A DNA stretch of 64,000 bases from Dioscorea cayenensis subsp. rotundata (taxonomy: Eukaryota; Streptophyta; Magnoliopsida; Dioscoreales; Dioscoreaceae): NCBI RefSeq assembly GCF_009730915.1, contig NW_024086823.1, positions 1-64,000 of the forward strand, written 5' to 3'. The position numbers were made by a program, and so were the translations under genes. Shown one piece after another: positions 1 through 12,146 of the stretch (positions within the stretch are counted from its first letter, which is position 1; every line of letters begins with the position of its first letter). A model generated the notes under the pieces. The model ran no database searches, had not been told where the DNA came from, and saw nothing but the letters and a program-made list of their open reading frames with translations.

Positions 1-37
1 ATAATAATAGACTTTTTAAGTGTTTCTCATCGTAGAA

Positions 38-400
38 TCAGTACCCATAGGGAGCATCAGCAACATCACCATTAGCACCAGGTGTAATTCTAATTGTTGT
101 TAATTGGTCATTATAGCCTTTAGGAGGGATACTGGGCCATTCTGGAAGTCTTTTGACCTCCTCGCCATTACAGCCTTTTGGAGGGGTACAAGGCCATTCC
201 GGAAGTCTTTTGGTCTCTTCACCATTGTAATCTTTTGGAGGGATACCAGGCCATTTAGAAAGTCTTTTAGCTATATTTCCATTATAACCTTTTGGTAGAA
301 TACCAGGCCATTCAGGAAGCCGTACAGTAGCATGGTTGACAACGAGCAATGCAGTGAAAATCATGAGAGAAAGCAAAATATCAAAGTTGGTCATTTTCAT
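38..400 (-). CDS. Secreted tandem-repeat peptide precursor, function unknown
   Basis: Single-exon frame of 120 residues. I do not recognise the family. Residues 1-24 form a clear signal peptide (MKMTNFDILLSLMIFTALLVV, then small residues). The mature part has four imperfect 18-19-residue repeats with core RLPEWPGxPPKGYNG, followed by an acidic/neutral linker and a tail ending PYGY. Repeats 1-3 are separated by Lys-Arg pairs (AKR, TKR, VKR), which look like dibasic processing sites. The last copy ends without KR, and repeat 3 has Cys in place of Gly/Tyr at two positions. This layout fits a secreted multi-copy peptide precursor or a small proline-rich wall protein; neither can be proven here. 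A TATTTAT box on the minus strand near 515-527 lies about 120 bases before the ATG. Confidence 0.6.
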   Translation of the reverse strand: MKMTNFDILLSLMIFTALLVVNHATVRLPEWPGILPKGYNGNIAKRLSKWPGIPPKDYNGEETKRLPEWPCTPPKGCNGEEVKRLPEWPSIPPKGYNDQLTTIRITPGANGDVADAPYGY

Positions 401-1828
401 TATTGGGTGCCAAGAGGGAAATGTGTTTTAGGTTTTGAACTCCTCAATCCCTCTCTCTCTCTTCTTCTTCTCACTAATATTGTTGCTTGTTGGGCTAGCA
501 CTCAAGCTGTTGATGCATAAATACCCAGGCATTCGAGGAGACAAGTCAAGAGCTTCATAAATGAGAACTTAAAAGAAGCCTTAATTACACAAGCGTTCTA
601 CACCACTAACCCTTTGTCAATGGTGATAATGCAATTGACATGTGCTGAGGGAGAGTTTTGTTTCCCATTATGTAACTTGATTTCAGTCACTATTTAGACA
701 CAATTGATCCAAAATTGATGAAGTAACCTCAAAAGGAAAAATAACAATTATGGCGTGAAATCTCCACAGAAACAAAAATTTTATGTTGCTTGCACAATAA
801 CTGGATTTCAAAATAATTTCAAGAGTTACTTTTGCATCCCCCAAGCATTGGTGCCAGTGGCCAAACAAAAAGCTCATGGTTCATTGAACCAAACCTTTAA
901 TTGTCTGGTTAGGTTTCTTCTTGTTTAGTTGTTTGGTTAAGTTGCGATTATTAAACTTTTATCACTTTTTCTAAACTTTTTTTAATTTTAAATTATCAAA
1001 TTATAAGATTAAAAATATATATGTGCTCTTGTACCTGGCTGTAAAAGTGGTCCGTTGTCAATAAACCCCCATAAAAACAATATTTTACTATAATTTTACA
1101 TGATTTTTTTTTCAATAATAAAATTTTTTCTACAATTTTGTAATACATCACATGCTTATTTGTAGTTTTTTTTAACACGAGTTTAAAATTTTTTTCATGT
1201 GCATTTTAGAAAAAATAAAAAAAACAAATACACATTAATATTTTTTTTATAAAAAATATTCTCTGTGCTTCTCTTTGTATTTACATTTTTAAGAATTTAA
1301 AAAATAAATACGTTGTTCCTAACCAACCAAGCCCGGGAGAATGATCTAGACTATGTGAAGGCCAATCCCATGTTGGGCCATTGCCCATATGATAGCTCTA
1401 ATTGCATATTACTATCGATATCTTGTTGTATTTAACTATTTTACAAATGGTAGATAGAATTTTAGAAGGATATACAAAGAAACAATAAAGTTAAAAAAAT
1501 CTCGAAATTCCAATACTTGAAATATATATTGTATATGCTTAAGGATATATTTATTATGAGATTTTTAATTCATTTTTATTTTGTTGTAATGTAATCAGAT
1601 TTTCAAATGAGATATTAATAAATTCTTCAATGTAGATTGAATGATTCATTCTAAAATAAAGCTTATTCGAGTGAAATGCAAACCGTATAATTTGTGTATT
1701 TTCTATTGATATCATGACACATATCTCAAAAAATAAATAAATAAAAAGTGATAAAATTAATTTTAAATCCACCTCGACCATTCTAGCAACTGTACTATTG
1801 AGAACTACATGGAATTACATAATAAAAA

Positions 1829-1870
<42 letters not shown>

Positions 1871-1930
1871 GTTATTACATGGTGCACAGTTGACCATCCA
1901 AAATCCAATTTTATTAATTGAAAAGGAATT
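401..1930. other. AT-rich intergenic region
   Basis: Upstream side of the repeat-peptide gene. No convincing coding frame is seen. Bases 1831-1880 are an (AAT)n tract running directly into an (ATT)n tract, giving a perfect long palindrome. Confidence 0.6.
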
Positions 1931-1937
1931 TGCAAAT

Positions 1938-3215
1938 CTAAAGAGGGCAAGGAGGTTGGGGAATTTTGAATTTAGAGGAGTTCAATAAGGCCCTTTTGGG
2001 TAAATGGTGGTGAAAAAATTTCCACTTGGGTTACTTGGTGCCGAGATAAGATAATTCAGTTCAATTACTATATCAGAAGTCTCGCACTTGGAATCTCTTT
2101 TCCCGTCCACCGGATTTTCTTCTGGAATGGACTCCAGAAATGCTTGCCGGCTTTTAGGCCATGTATATCCCCAATTATCCAAAATGGATCCTCAACATTT
2201 TTTTGGCTAGATAGATGGATTGACAATTGTGCATCGATGTATATCTGGACGAACTTTCTTAGGAACTCCCCAAATCCTCTTCGAATAGTGCAAGAGTTGT
2301 TTCCCTATGCAACACATGGGGTTAGTTCATTGCTCCTTGGTTGAGAATCACAACATCGAGCTTTGGCAAATAGAAAACGTTGGTGTTTAACAGCTAATGG
2401 TGGCTTCTTAGTCAAATCTTTCTATAAATTCCTTAACCACAGAGGTATTAGGTGCCCTACAAATTTAATTTGGAAAAGCTCATGCCCTAAAAAGATTTCC
2501 CTTTTTAACTGGCTGGCTTGGGACAACAACATTCTCACTTTTGAGAACCTAGCAACCAGAAGATGTAACAGACTCCCTAATCCTACCTGTTTGCTTTGTC
2601 ATGCAGCAGTGGAGTCAGTTGATCATCTTTTCCTTTGGTGCCCATTTGCTGAACGGATTTGAAACTTCATCTACCAAGTTTTCAATTTGTCCGGCCCTCC
2701 AAACTCCATGCGTGAGCTTTGGAGTCAGTGGAGACTCCAGGTTCCCTCGCCAGCTATTGACACTAGAGACCTTCTGTTAAGGTTATAACTCGGAATTTAT
2801 GGCTTGAAAGAGATGATATAATCTTCAATGATAAATCTAATGCATGTTTTGCCTTAATCATTAAAATCATGCTGACTTTTCTTTCATGGATTTTCGCGGC
2901 TCTAGATGCTAAAAGGAGCAAACTCGAAGACTCAGCTGCGACTGCTAAACGTAACACGGAGTTCCTTGGCCAACACCCTAATTTCAGTGACCATAATCCG
3001 AGGATAGTCTAGCCCAACAAGTCTGAGGCCCTGCTTGAGCTCTGGGGTTGTTTGTTCCTTTCTTCTATAGTTTTCTCTTACTGTTCGAACTTACCTTTTG
3101 TACTTCAGCCTCCACTCCTAGTGGACTGAATGTTATTCCCCTCTTTTTTGTACCTATTATTTTTTTTTCAATGAATGTAGTTCATCCACTTTTTTTTTAA
3201 AAATATATATAGATA
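1938..3215 (+). mobile_element. Degenerate 3' remnant of an L1-type LINE
   Basis: The conceptual translation matches the C-terminal part of the LINE at 8.4-11.2 kb. The stretch at about 1940-2020 corresponds to the segment of that LINE containing GGWGILNIHEFN and LLGKWWW. Bases 2363-2662 encode a zf-RVT-like domain (FLVKSFYKFL, CPKKISLFNWLAWD, CLLCHAAVESVDHLF). Stops and frameshifts break the frame. The 3' end keeps the family's tail (a TTCATCCACTTTTTTTTT-like end) followed by A/T-rich DNA. It is an older, inactive copy with no 5' part. Confidence 0.8.
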
Positions 3216-4739
3216 TATATATATATATATATTATGTAAAAACAACTTGCAATTTCTAATTGTTAAAACTAAGACAAAATTTTTTCAAATGGTGTACATG
3301 TAACTGTGTAAATGTTAGGTACATCTTCTAAGATAACTAACCATCTTAACATGTTTTCACAAATCACAAAATTATTAGATTAATTTGAATTTTTTTAAAA
3401 TAAAAGTAAATAAAAAGCTGTTGTATTATAAAAGAAACAAACGAACACTAAACAGAAAAATGGAAAACAAACAAACAAAAATAATCAATTAATTTGAAAT
3501 CTTTTATCAGTCTAATAAAATCACTGTTAAAAAATCTTTACCGAGCCAACAGACCCACCCAAAGTTGAATTACAAGCATGTGCTTGTGCTTCTGGGTATA
3601 GATCTAAAACCAAACTAATAAAAATTATTAAAGTTTGTGTATGATCACAAAACAATGACATTAGTCACAGTCTACTGACTAAAGCCATCTGCCTTGCAAT
3701 CATCTTATCCTCACATAAAAATAAAAAAAAAAACGAATCAAGTGGAAAAGGAATAGACCAGTAAAATCATATTCTAAGGAACAAAAGAATGCATGCACAA
3801 GTGTTGTGTGACATATGCTTATGAATGTTCTTTCCTACAAATTGGAGTCCTACTCAAAAAAAGCAACCATATATATATATATATATATGTTCCAAGAATG
3901 TTGACACTTGTTGGCAAATTCTGCTCTTTTGAGGACACATACCAAACGACTTATTTGAATTTGGTCATCAATGCGCATCTCAAATGGTTTCTACTGCAAG
4001 CATTGATTCTTTTGTGGGGGGAGGAATTAAACTTTTCTAGTGTTTGTGGAATGTGACGAGGATCAGAATAAAAGCACAACAATTTGTTTATTTTTGGCAT
4101 TACACACACTGCAACCACCCCCACTTGAATTATTGCATTTCTCGTCATTAGAGATTGATGGTAGTTTCTATTAACATAATCAATACATATTAATATACTC
4201 AATCAATTTACGAGGTTTGACGATTGGTTCTATAACACTACCATCAGAAAATAATAAAGAAAATAATATTAACCTTCAGAGTAAACGGAGTACTGGGGGC
4301 ATTGAAGAAAGTAGAAAAATATATATTCGGACTCTAAAAATATATTGACAGTTTAAGAGCAAGTTATCTGCAGTTTTTACTAATTGATGACAAAGATGTA
4401 GAGATTCAATTTGCTCTTTCATCTTTTCATTTCTAGTGGATGTTTTGCCTTTTGATTTAAATATAGTTTATTAGCTCCTCATTTCATTTAAGTCTTTGTT
4501 TTTGTCTTAATTTTGTTTGTGCATAACATTTCATTTTATTAATAAATTATGATTTATCTATTTTTTTAATTTTTAATTTTTATTTTTAAAAGGGCTTGTC
4601 ACACTCGTACTTCATTACCATCCTAGTGAACTTTTTATTAAAAAGAATCAGACTCCACTTAATCTAGTAGTTTTAATAGAAACGGCACTTTGAATTCAAT
4701 TCCCATACAAACTCCTAATCAAAGTCGATGACAAACCTC
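3216..4739. other. Intergenic region upstream of the HAD gene
   Basis: AT-rich with TA dinucleotide runs (about 3207-3232 and 3870-3888). No supported gene is seen. Confidence 0.5.
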
Positions 4740-4748
4740 TATAAATAG
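4740..4748 (+). promoter_or_regulatory. TATA box of the HAD-phosphatase gene
   Basis: TATAAATAG. It is followed about 60 bases later by a probable 5'UTR exon ending at 4811, a UTR intron starting GTAATT at 4812, and an acceptor TTCTTGCAG at 5172-5180, 11 bases before the ATG. Confidence 0.6.
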
Positions 4749-5191
4749 ACCCTTGAGGCTTCTGGCTTCAACCATCAATCCATTACTAGATTGTGTAGTG
4801 CTTTTCTTGAGGTAATTAATTCTCTATCATCAATTGTTTAATTTTCTTCTTAGATTTTAGCTTTTGATGTGTTTTGTTTTTATAAAACAAGTTTCTTCAA
4901 TGTTTGTAAAGCTCTGGTAATTTAACTCAGCTTTGATCACTAGAAGATAATAATTTTGTTTGTTCATGAGTCTTATCATAGCAAGACTTTGATCTTAATA
5001 ATGTTTTCACTTTAGCCTGGCAATTATTAGTAATAGCACATGCAATTGTGCTAATAATTAGCATACTGTAATAATTGATGTCCTTCTCAATTGTTCTCTA
5101 ACTAATCCATTGATGATCAGAGAGGAAAAGAGCATTACACTGACTGATACTTTCAACAATTTTCTTTAGATTTCTTGCAGGCTCACTGAAA

Positions 5192-5241
5192 ATGGACTCT
5201 GTTGCAAGTGAATCAAAGTACGGATGTTTGCTGTTTGGTGA

Positions 5242-5277
<36 letters not shown>

Positions 5278-6609
5278 ACTCGTTTTAAATGTCAATTTTT
5301 CTGTCTTTCTAGTTTGATTACAAACAACATGTCATGTTTTCAGATATGGATGATACCTTGTATCCATTAAGCGTGGGGCTCAACTTAGAATGCAGAAAAA
5401 ACATACAAGGTGATCGATAATCTCACTCGATGTTATTGTCTATATTCCAAGTGTACCTGGTTTAGAACTTCATGATATTAAGTGAATTCCTAATAACAGA
5501 TTACATGCTGCATCATCTACACATTGAAGAAAACCAGGTTCCAAAGATGTGTCTGGACTTGTACAAAGAATACGGAACAACGATGGCTGGCCTTAAGGTA
5601 CCACATATATATGTGAACTATGAAATTGTTTTCTATTCTATATACTTGTAATTTTGTTCTGACTTAGGTGTTGTTGTTATTAATTGTCAGGTGTTGGGTT
5701 ATGAATTTGATAATGATGAATTCCATGCTTATGTTCATGGAAAATTGCCATATGAAAATCTGAAACCTGATTTAGTATTGAGGAATCTACTGCTTTCAAT
5801 GCCGCAGCGAAAAATAGTAAGAGTGATGGAACCTTGCTTTGCATATATAGAACAATATTGTTTGTTACAATTAAATTAACATCTGAGATGATGACTTTCT
5901 GCAGATATTTACAAATGCTGACAGGGAACATGCTGCAAAAGTTCTTAATAAGCTGGGATTAGAAGACTGTTTTGAAGGTGTCATCTGCTTTGAGACACTT
6001 AATCCATCAGTTGTGCCTGGAAATACTGATGAACAAATTGATTCAACTGATTCAAATGCTCAAGAATATTCCAATGGCAAATCACCCATTATTTGTAAAC
6101 CCTCTCTGGAAGCCATGCAAGCTGCCATTAAGATTGCAAACATTGATCCAAAGAAAACGGTAATGCGATTAATGATGGATTCCTCAGTTAAACATAAACC
6201 ACAACCAATTTGAGCTTAATTTGATCGTTTTTGCCTTCAGATCTTCTTCGATGACAGTGCTCGGAACATAGCTTCAGGAAAGGAAGCAGGCCTCAATACA
6301 GTATATGTAAGCCACTACAAACTTATTTGTTTCTACAAGAAACAAATTAAAGAAAAAAGCATGAATTTTTTAGTGAAAGAAACAATCAGAAATCAAGACA
6401 ATAACTTCAATCTTCATCTGCTAACATGTTGATATGTATGCATGGAATTGATACTGCAGGTTGGGAGCTCAACACTTGTGCCAGGGGCAGATATTGCACT
6501 GAGTAGCATTCACAACATCAAGGAAGCATTGCCGGAGATTTGGGAAGGTCAAGATCAATCAGATGCTCTGCTTACATCCACTAGAATGGAAACAGTAGTC
6601 CATGCTTGA
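5192..6609 (+). CDS. HAD-superfamily hydrolase, pyrimidine 5'-nucleotidase (SDT1-like)
   Basis: Seven coding exons: 5192-5237, 5344-5409, 5500-5597, 5691-5816, 5905-6159, 6241-6306 and 6460-6609. All introns are GT-AG and the joined frame gives 268 residues, normal for the family. HAD motif I is LLFDMDDTLYP (nucleophile and acid/base Asp, residues 15-19). Motif II is IFTNAD, motif III is the Lys of IICKPS, and motif IV is IFFDDSARNI with paired Asp. The helical cap contains CRKNIQDYM and YGTTMAGL. Yeast SDT1 and plant relatives dephosphorylate pyrimidine mononucleotides, but the substrate of this paralogue is not shown by sequence. The first coding intron opens with a CT/GT microsatellite. 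The reading frame looks intact. Confidence 0.92.
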
Positions 6610-7265
6610 ACTCCAACCAATGATCTTCATAAAAAATGAAGATGAAAAACTAAATGATAAATTAATGAAACTATAGCCAATGTATTATAACCAATTAATA
6701 AGCTTTTGTTACCCAATTACATGTATCCTCAATGATCAAATGCTTGTTTGGCAGTGATTTCGATCAAAATCTAAAGTTTCAGGTATATGTGTTGTGATAT
6801 CTTGTTTCAAGCTTGTGGTTGCGCATGGGTGTGTGTTCTGTTTTGTTCTTTTTCTGTTGCATCAGAAATTAAAACTTAAACTAAAGAGATTCAAGAAAGC
6901 ATAGGAACTATATATATATATATATATATTACTCTATTATTCAACCAAATCCCACACAGCTGATAAACACTTGATTGATACACCGAGTTTTACTTAAACA
7001 CAAACTTTGCGTAGCTTTTTTTACTTCTTTTATCATCTTTTAAAGATATGTGGTTTATTTATTTTTTTAAATAATAATAATAATATTATTATTATTAAAA
7101 ATAATAACAAAACTGAAATGCAAATATACACACGATGAACACCAACAATACATCTACTTGTCATTATAGGCGGTGCAAACAACTAATTATATAAAAATAT
7201 ATGTTTATTAATTTTTTTTTATTGTTAATAAATACAAAAAAAAATTATTAGTTAAAAATTGAAAG
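6610..7265. other. Intergenic region between the HAD gene and the LINE
   Basis: Holds the HAD 3'UTR, a TA run near 6910-6930 and an AAT/ATT palindrome at about 7068-7098. The GTGGTTTATTTATTTTTTTAA stretch near 7050 resembles the LINE 3' tail. Confidence 0.5.
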
Positions 7266-7381
7266 CTAAACTTAGAAACTGGGCAAAGATTAACTGTGGC
7301 TCCTCTAATCTTCACAAGAACAACCTAATCGCTGAGTTTTCCTCACTGGACTACACTAGTGAACATAGAACTCTTTTTGAA

Positions 7382-7389
7382 GTTGAATC
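7382..7389. repeat. hAT target-site duplication, left copy
   Basis: GTTGAATC, identical to 8450-8457. In the LINE frame it encodes V-E-S. Confidence 0.9.
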
Positions 7390-8449
7390 TAGGGATGGCA
7401 ACGGGTAGGGTATGGGTAGGGTATGCCAAAACCCTTACCCTTACCCGTAACCCCTACCCCATACCCTACACTTCTACCCTGCCCTTCGGGGTAAAAAAAT
7501 CATACCCTTACCCTTACCCTGCAGGGATCTGGGATATCCATGCAGTACCCTGCTACACCGTTGTTACCCATTGTTCAAATTATCGAATTAAATTTAAATA
7601 ATAATAAAAATAAATTAATTATACATTATATTACAATCTTTAAGCACATGTCCATAAATTCAAAATTACAAGTTGATATATATTTGTTTATCTTAAATTA
7701 TATAATCACATAAAAATGACATTTATTTAGGACTCAATGGTAACTCTACCTTTTGTTATGTTCATGTTTAACTATCTTGGTTTTTGTTTTAAATTTTTTC
7801 ATATATCTACTATTTATATTTTTATATAGCTTCAAATTTTTATAAATATCTAGTAAGGTTTTTGAATATAAAAAAACATTAAAAAGTAATTCTCATAAGT
7901 TATATCCAATTGATTTTTTATTAGTATCTTATTTTTCAGGATGTTTTTATAATTTATAGAATAAATTATTATAACATTATTTTTTTATATTTGTTTATTT
8001 TTAAATTTAATTATGATTCTTAATATATATCTAAAATTCAATTTTAATAATATTATCAAATATAAATATAGAAATTAAATAAAATTTAAAATAATATATT
8101 AAGAGAAAATTTGAAGTATTATTTTCAAATTAATCACCATGAAAATAGATATTGAGTAAATTGTGAGTAAATGTTTAGTTTAATAAAAAAATTATATATA
8201 TATATATATATATGAGAGGGTAAGGGAATGCAGGTACGGGTTTTCACCCGCATCCCTCTCAACAGGTAAGGGTAAGGGTAGAGTGCGGGTAGGGGTAGGG
8301 GGCATACCCTCACCCGACCTGCACGCTCAAAAACTAACTGGGTATACCCTTGCACCCTTACCGTGCCCGGTCGAAAGAGGGTAATACCCTCTTTGACCGG
8401 GTACGGGTACGGGTATACCCGTCGGGTAGGGTACAAATTGCCATCTCTA
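7390..8449. mobile_element. Non-autonomous hAT transposon nested in the LINE
   Basis: Left end TAGGGATGGCAAC. The right end read in reverse is TAGAGATGGCAAT: 12-bp terminal inverted repeats with one mismatch, like the Ac/hAT start TAGGGATGAAA. It is flanked by a perfect 8-bp target duplication, GTTGAATC, at 7382-7389 and 8450-8457, the hAT hallmark. Both subterminal regions are packed with GGGTA/TACCC-type short repeats. The core (about 7600-8200) is very AT-rich with a TA run near 8190-8212. No transposase frame is present, so movement needed an enzyme in trans. Removing the element and one duplication restores the LINE frame exactly. Confidence 0.92.
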
Positions 8450-8457
8450 GTTGAATC
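8450..8457. repeat. hAT target-site duplication, right copy
   Basis: GTTGAATC directly after the right terminal inverted repeat of the hAT element. Confidence 0.9.
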
Positions 8458-11161
8458 CACCCGTTTCTCCCAAATTCGTCTGGAACTACACACAATTCAA
8501 AAACAAGAGGAAATTTACTGGAAGCAGAGATCTAGAATAACTTGGCTTAAGGAAGGAGACTCAAATACCAAATTTTTCCATAATATTGCCAACGGAAGAC
8601 GAAACAAGAATTTTATACCTCGAATTCGTAATAATGGCCACTGGGTGGAAGGAGATTTTGAAATTGGAAAGATTTTCACCAAGCATTTTCAACTTCTTCT
8701 GGGAACACCTTCCAAACATAGATTCCTTCTTGACTGGCAAAACCTATTCAATTATAAAACGCATGTTGATCTTTCTTCCCTTGAGCGACCGTTCTCCTTG
8801 GAAGAGATCAGAAATGCTGTTTTTGATTTGAATGCCGACAAAGCTCCTGGCCCAGATGGTTTTCCAATCTTTTTCTTTCAAAAGCACTGGACCACACTTC
8901 ATGATTCTGTTGTCAATCTTTGCCAAGACTTCTTTGATGGCACTATTAACCTTGAAAGGATTAACTGGGTTCATATTGCACTAATTGCTAAAAATAAGGC
9001 TCCGTCTGATGTTTCTGATTTTAGACCGATTAGCCTAATCAATTCCACTTGCAAAATCATTTCCAAAATTCTTGCTACTAGGCTAAGTTTGGTGATCAAT
9101 GAGTTAGTTGATGATTCTCAATCCGGCTTCATTAAGGGGAGATGTATTGCTGATAACATCATAGCAGCCCAAGAATTAATTTTCCATCTCCAAAAAAAGA
9201 AATCTCTTGGTTATGCCTTCAAAGTTGATTTCGCTAAGGCCTTCGACTCCTTAAACTGGGATTTCCTCCTTGATATTCTTGCTGCTAGAGGATTCGGTAA
9301 CCGGTGGTTATCTTGGATTCATACCATCCTTAAAACTGCTAAGGCCCAGATCCTTATCAACGGCACCACTCAAGGTTACATTCGCTGCAAAAAAGGCCTC
9401 AGACAAGGAGACCCTCTTTCGCCTCTCCTCTTTGCCTTGGCGGCTGATGTTCTTAGTGCTATGTTTCACCACGCTCTCAGATCCAATGTCCTTATTGGGG
9501 TTAAGCTTAACCATGATGAAAAAATCTGTCATCTTCAATACGCGGATGACCTCATCATCTTTTCTGCTGGCGGTCATGAGGACCTTCACATCATCAAACT
9601 TATCCTCTACCTCTTTGAAGGAGCCTCTGGTTTATCTATTAACTTCTCAAAAAGCTGCCTATACTCAACAAACTTTGGTTTCCAGCCAAATGTTTCCTCT
9701 GCAGCAATTCTCAACTGCAACAGAGACTGCCTCCCTATAACCTACTTAGGAGTTCCTCTCTCTGGTAGACGACCCAGGCGTCAGGATTGGAATAAACTCA
9801 TTCAGACCATCCATGTGAGACTTGCCTCGTGGAAAACCACTTACTTATCCCTGGGGGGTCGACTTACACTTATCAACTCGGTACTATCCACAATACCTGT
9901 TTACTGGATGACAGTCTTCAAACTCCCTATTTGGGTTATTAAAGAAATTGACAAGACTCGTAGGGACTTCCTTTGGAAAGGTTCTGACTTGAATTCTAAA
10001 GGAGCTAGACTGGTTGCTTGGAATCGAATTTGTAGGCCTCGTTCCATGGGCGGTTGGGGAATCCTCAACATTCATGAATTCAATATTGCCCTTCTTGGAA
10101 AATGGTGGTGGAAACTCACTACTAATTCTAACTTGTGCTGGGCCAAAATCATCAGATCCAATTACACCTTTAACCTACCTGGAACTTTGTTTCATACTCC
10201 TCCAAGGAACAAATCCTTTTTTTGGGCCGGTGTCATTACCTCCCTTCCATCTTTTAGATCATGTATTACCAAAACTATTAAAGATGGCAATGATACACTT
10301 CTTTGGTTTGACAGATGGTTAGGGAATCATGCTCTTAAGGATCTTTGGCCAACCCTTTTCAACGATTGTTCTCAACAGTGGATTTCCTTAAGACTCTTCT
10401 CATGCCTTCGCAATTTTGCTGAGAATCTTTTTCATACTGCTTCACGAGTTGATTTAACCAATTTCTTAAGCTTAATTCCAGATTGCAATCAAGATCAGCA
10501 AGACTCCTCTACCTGGACACTTGAAAAGAATGGCATTTTCTCTGTTAAATCCTTCTACAAATTTCTAATTGACGGAGGATTACGCTGTCCGCTATACCCT
10601 AAATTTTGGAAAATTCATTGTCCAAGCAAAATTACACTTTTTTGCTGGCTTGTTTGGGACAACAAAATTCATACTCTCAATAACCTCTTTAGAAAGGGGT
10701 GCAATCCTAATGCCACTGACACTTGTTTTCTCTGTCATAATGATTCAGAAACAATGGAACATTTATTCTTGGACTGTATTTATTCAAACCGTATTTGGTC
10801 CTTCTTCTCTAACGCCCTTGAGCTACCAGATTTACCTTCTGCTGTCTCAATCATCTGGACCAACTGGATACCTTCATTACACTCAAACATTAGACTGTTG
10901 TGGGATTTACTTTCTAGAGCCATTATCTGGAATATTTGGCTTGAAAGAAATAAGCGCATTTTCCAATGCACTGCTTTACCTTTTACTCATAATTTATTCA
11001 AAATTTCTAATATGCTGGTTACTTGGATTTCTACAGTTCCTCTTCCCAATCAGCAAAATCTCAACGAAGCTTCTCTGAAGATTAAGCGCTCCCTCGACTT
11101 CCTGAGCGCTCGGACTGAAGACTACATCGGCAACACTGGCCCTCAACTGAATCAGGAGTAA
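8458..11161 (+). CDS. LINE ORF2 part: reverse transcriptase plus zf-RVT
   Basis: About 900 codons stay open to the TAA at 11159. Visible parts in order: WLKEGDSNTKFFH; the fingers segment with DKAPGPDGFP; FRPISLIN; SGFIKGRCIADN; VDFAKAFDSLNWDF carrying the first catalytic Asp; GLRQGDPLSPLLF; and the catalytic box QYADDLIIF (Asp pair near 9542-9549). Then come YLGVPLSGRRP and the C-terminal zf-RVT domain (CPSKITLFCWLVWD, CFLCHNDSETMEHLFLDC). The open frame continues upstream to an ATG at 8363, but those first 29-30 residues come from the hAT element, so that ATG is not the LINE start. The long intact frame implies a fairly young copy. RT copies LINE RNA at nicked target DNA. Confidence 0.9.
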
Positions 11162-11372
11162 TCTACTCCACTCCGCAGCTCGGATTGTCCTGTGACTCCA
11201 TTCGGATTTCTTCGCTTTCCCAGCTGCCTTACCTTGTTTACTTTTTTCTTTCTTGTATTTACTTTTCCTGAGGTCTACACTTCTTGTGAGAACTCTTAGC
11301 TCTGTTTGTTTTCCTGGTGTGCTCTTCTTATTTTCGATAAACAGTGGTTTATCCACTTTTAAAAAAAAAAAA

Positions 11373-12106
11373 TTTGATCATCTAGCACCATAGCTTGTAC
11401 CTATTGTGTCCAAATTTAAATTCAAAACATTAAAATATTTCACACCTATTTTTTCGGTGGCTAATACAGCGGGTCATGAAGCTTTTGGCTTATTATATTT
11501 ATATACTATTCATCATCTTTTATTATTTAAATAGCTATTCTCTGAAAAACTGAGCAACAACCAATATATTAGTACTTGACTAATCAGAAACTGCCACCTG
11601 AAACGCAAAGCCGGGCCCACGTTCTGGTTTTATGCATGAAACCCCCCAATCAGATCAAGAATTACCATACGTACAGAAATATTCAAAAAGGAAAATTATA
11701 TATATATGGCCCCCTCTTCTTTATTGAAAATCAGGGCTTCAATATATTGCTATCTGTCCCCTGAGTCCTCTATCTCAGCTAGTGAAGAGTTCTAATAGTA
11801 ATATCTTCTGGCGTTGTTCGTCTTCCAACTGTGATATCTCCTGCTTTTTTTCAGCTTGAATTCAATCTGTGTCTTGGAAGTATATCACCCTTGATGATGA
11901 CCTCCTAGTTTGATTGGATTCAGTTTGTACTTTTTTTTCTAGCTTTCAGTTTTGTACTTGTTCCGACTTTCCGTTGTTTAAATAAAATGTGATTTATCCA
12001 ATTTATATATATATATATATATATATTGCTATCTGATTACTTCACTGAGTTAAGGAGAAAGTTAATTTAAGCAGCCATGTGAAGGACATCGTGGTGTGTA
12101 TAACTG

Positions 12107-12146
<40 letters not shown>

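Larger units (their letters stand above)
7266..11372 (+). mobile_element. 5'-truncated L1-type LINE interrupted by a hAT element
   Basis: Sequence from about 7266 to 7389 encodes the region before the reverse transcriptase (KLRNWAKIN and SLDYTSEHRTLFEVES). It continues in the same frame after the hAT insertion at 8458 (TRFSQIRLEL, then WLKEGDSNTKFFH). ORF1 and the endonuclease are absent, so the copy is 5'-truncated. The 3' end is a family-specific tail (GGTTTATCCACTTTT) and an A-run at 11361-11372. I could not find a convincing target duplication for the LINE itself. Confidence 0.85.

Noticed and set aside
104-298. Plus-strand frame over the repeat-peptide gene
   Set aside because: Repeats arise from the opposite strand; no signal peptide or promoter on this strand.
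7420-8440. CCCTA/GGGTA-rich blocks that look like interstitial telomere repeats
   Set aside because: Units are irregular (TACCC, ATACCC, GGGTAC), not the plant telomere unit CCCTAAA, and they sit in the subterminal parts of a hAT element.
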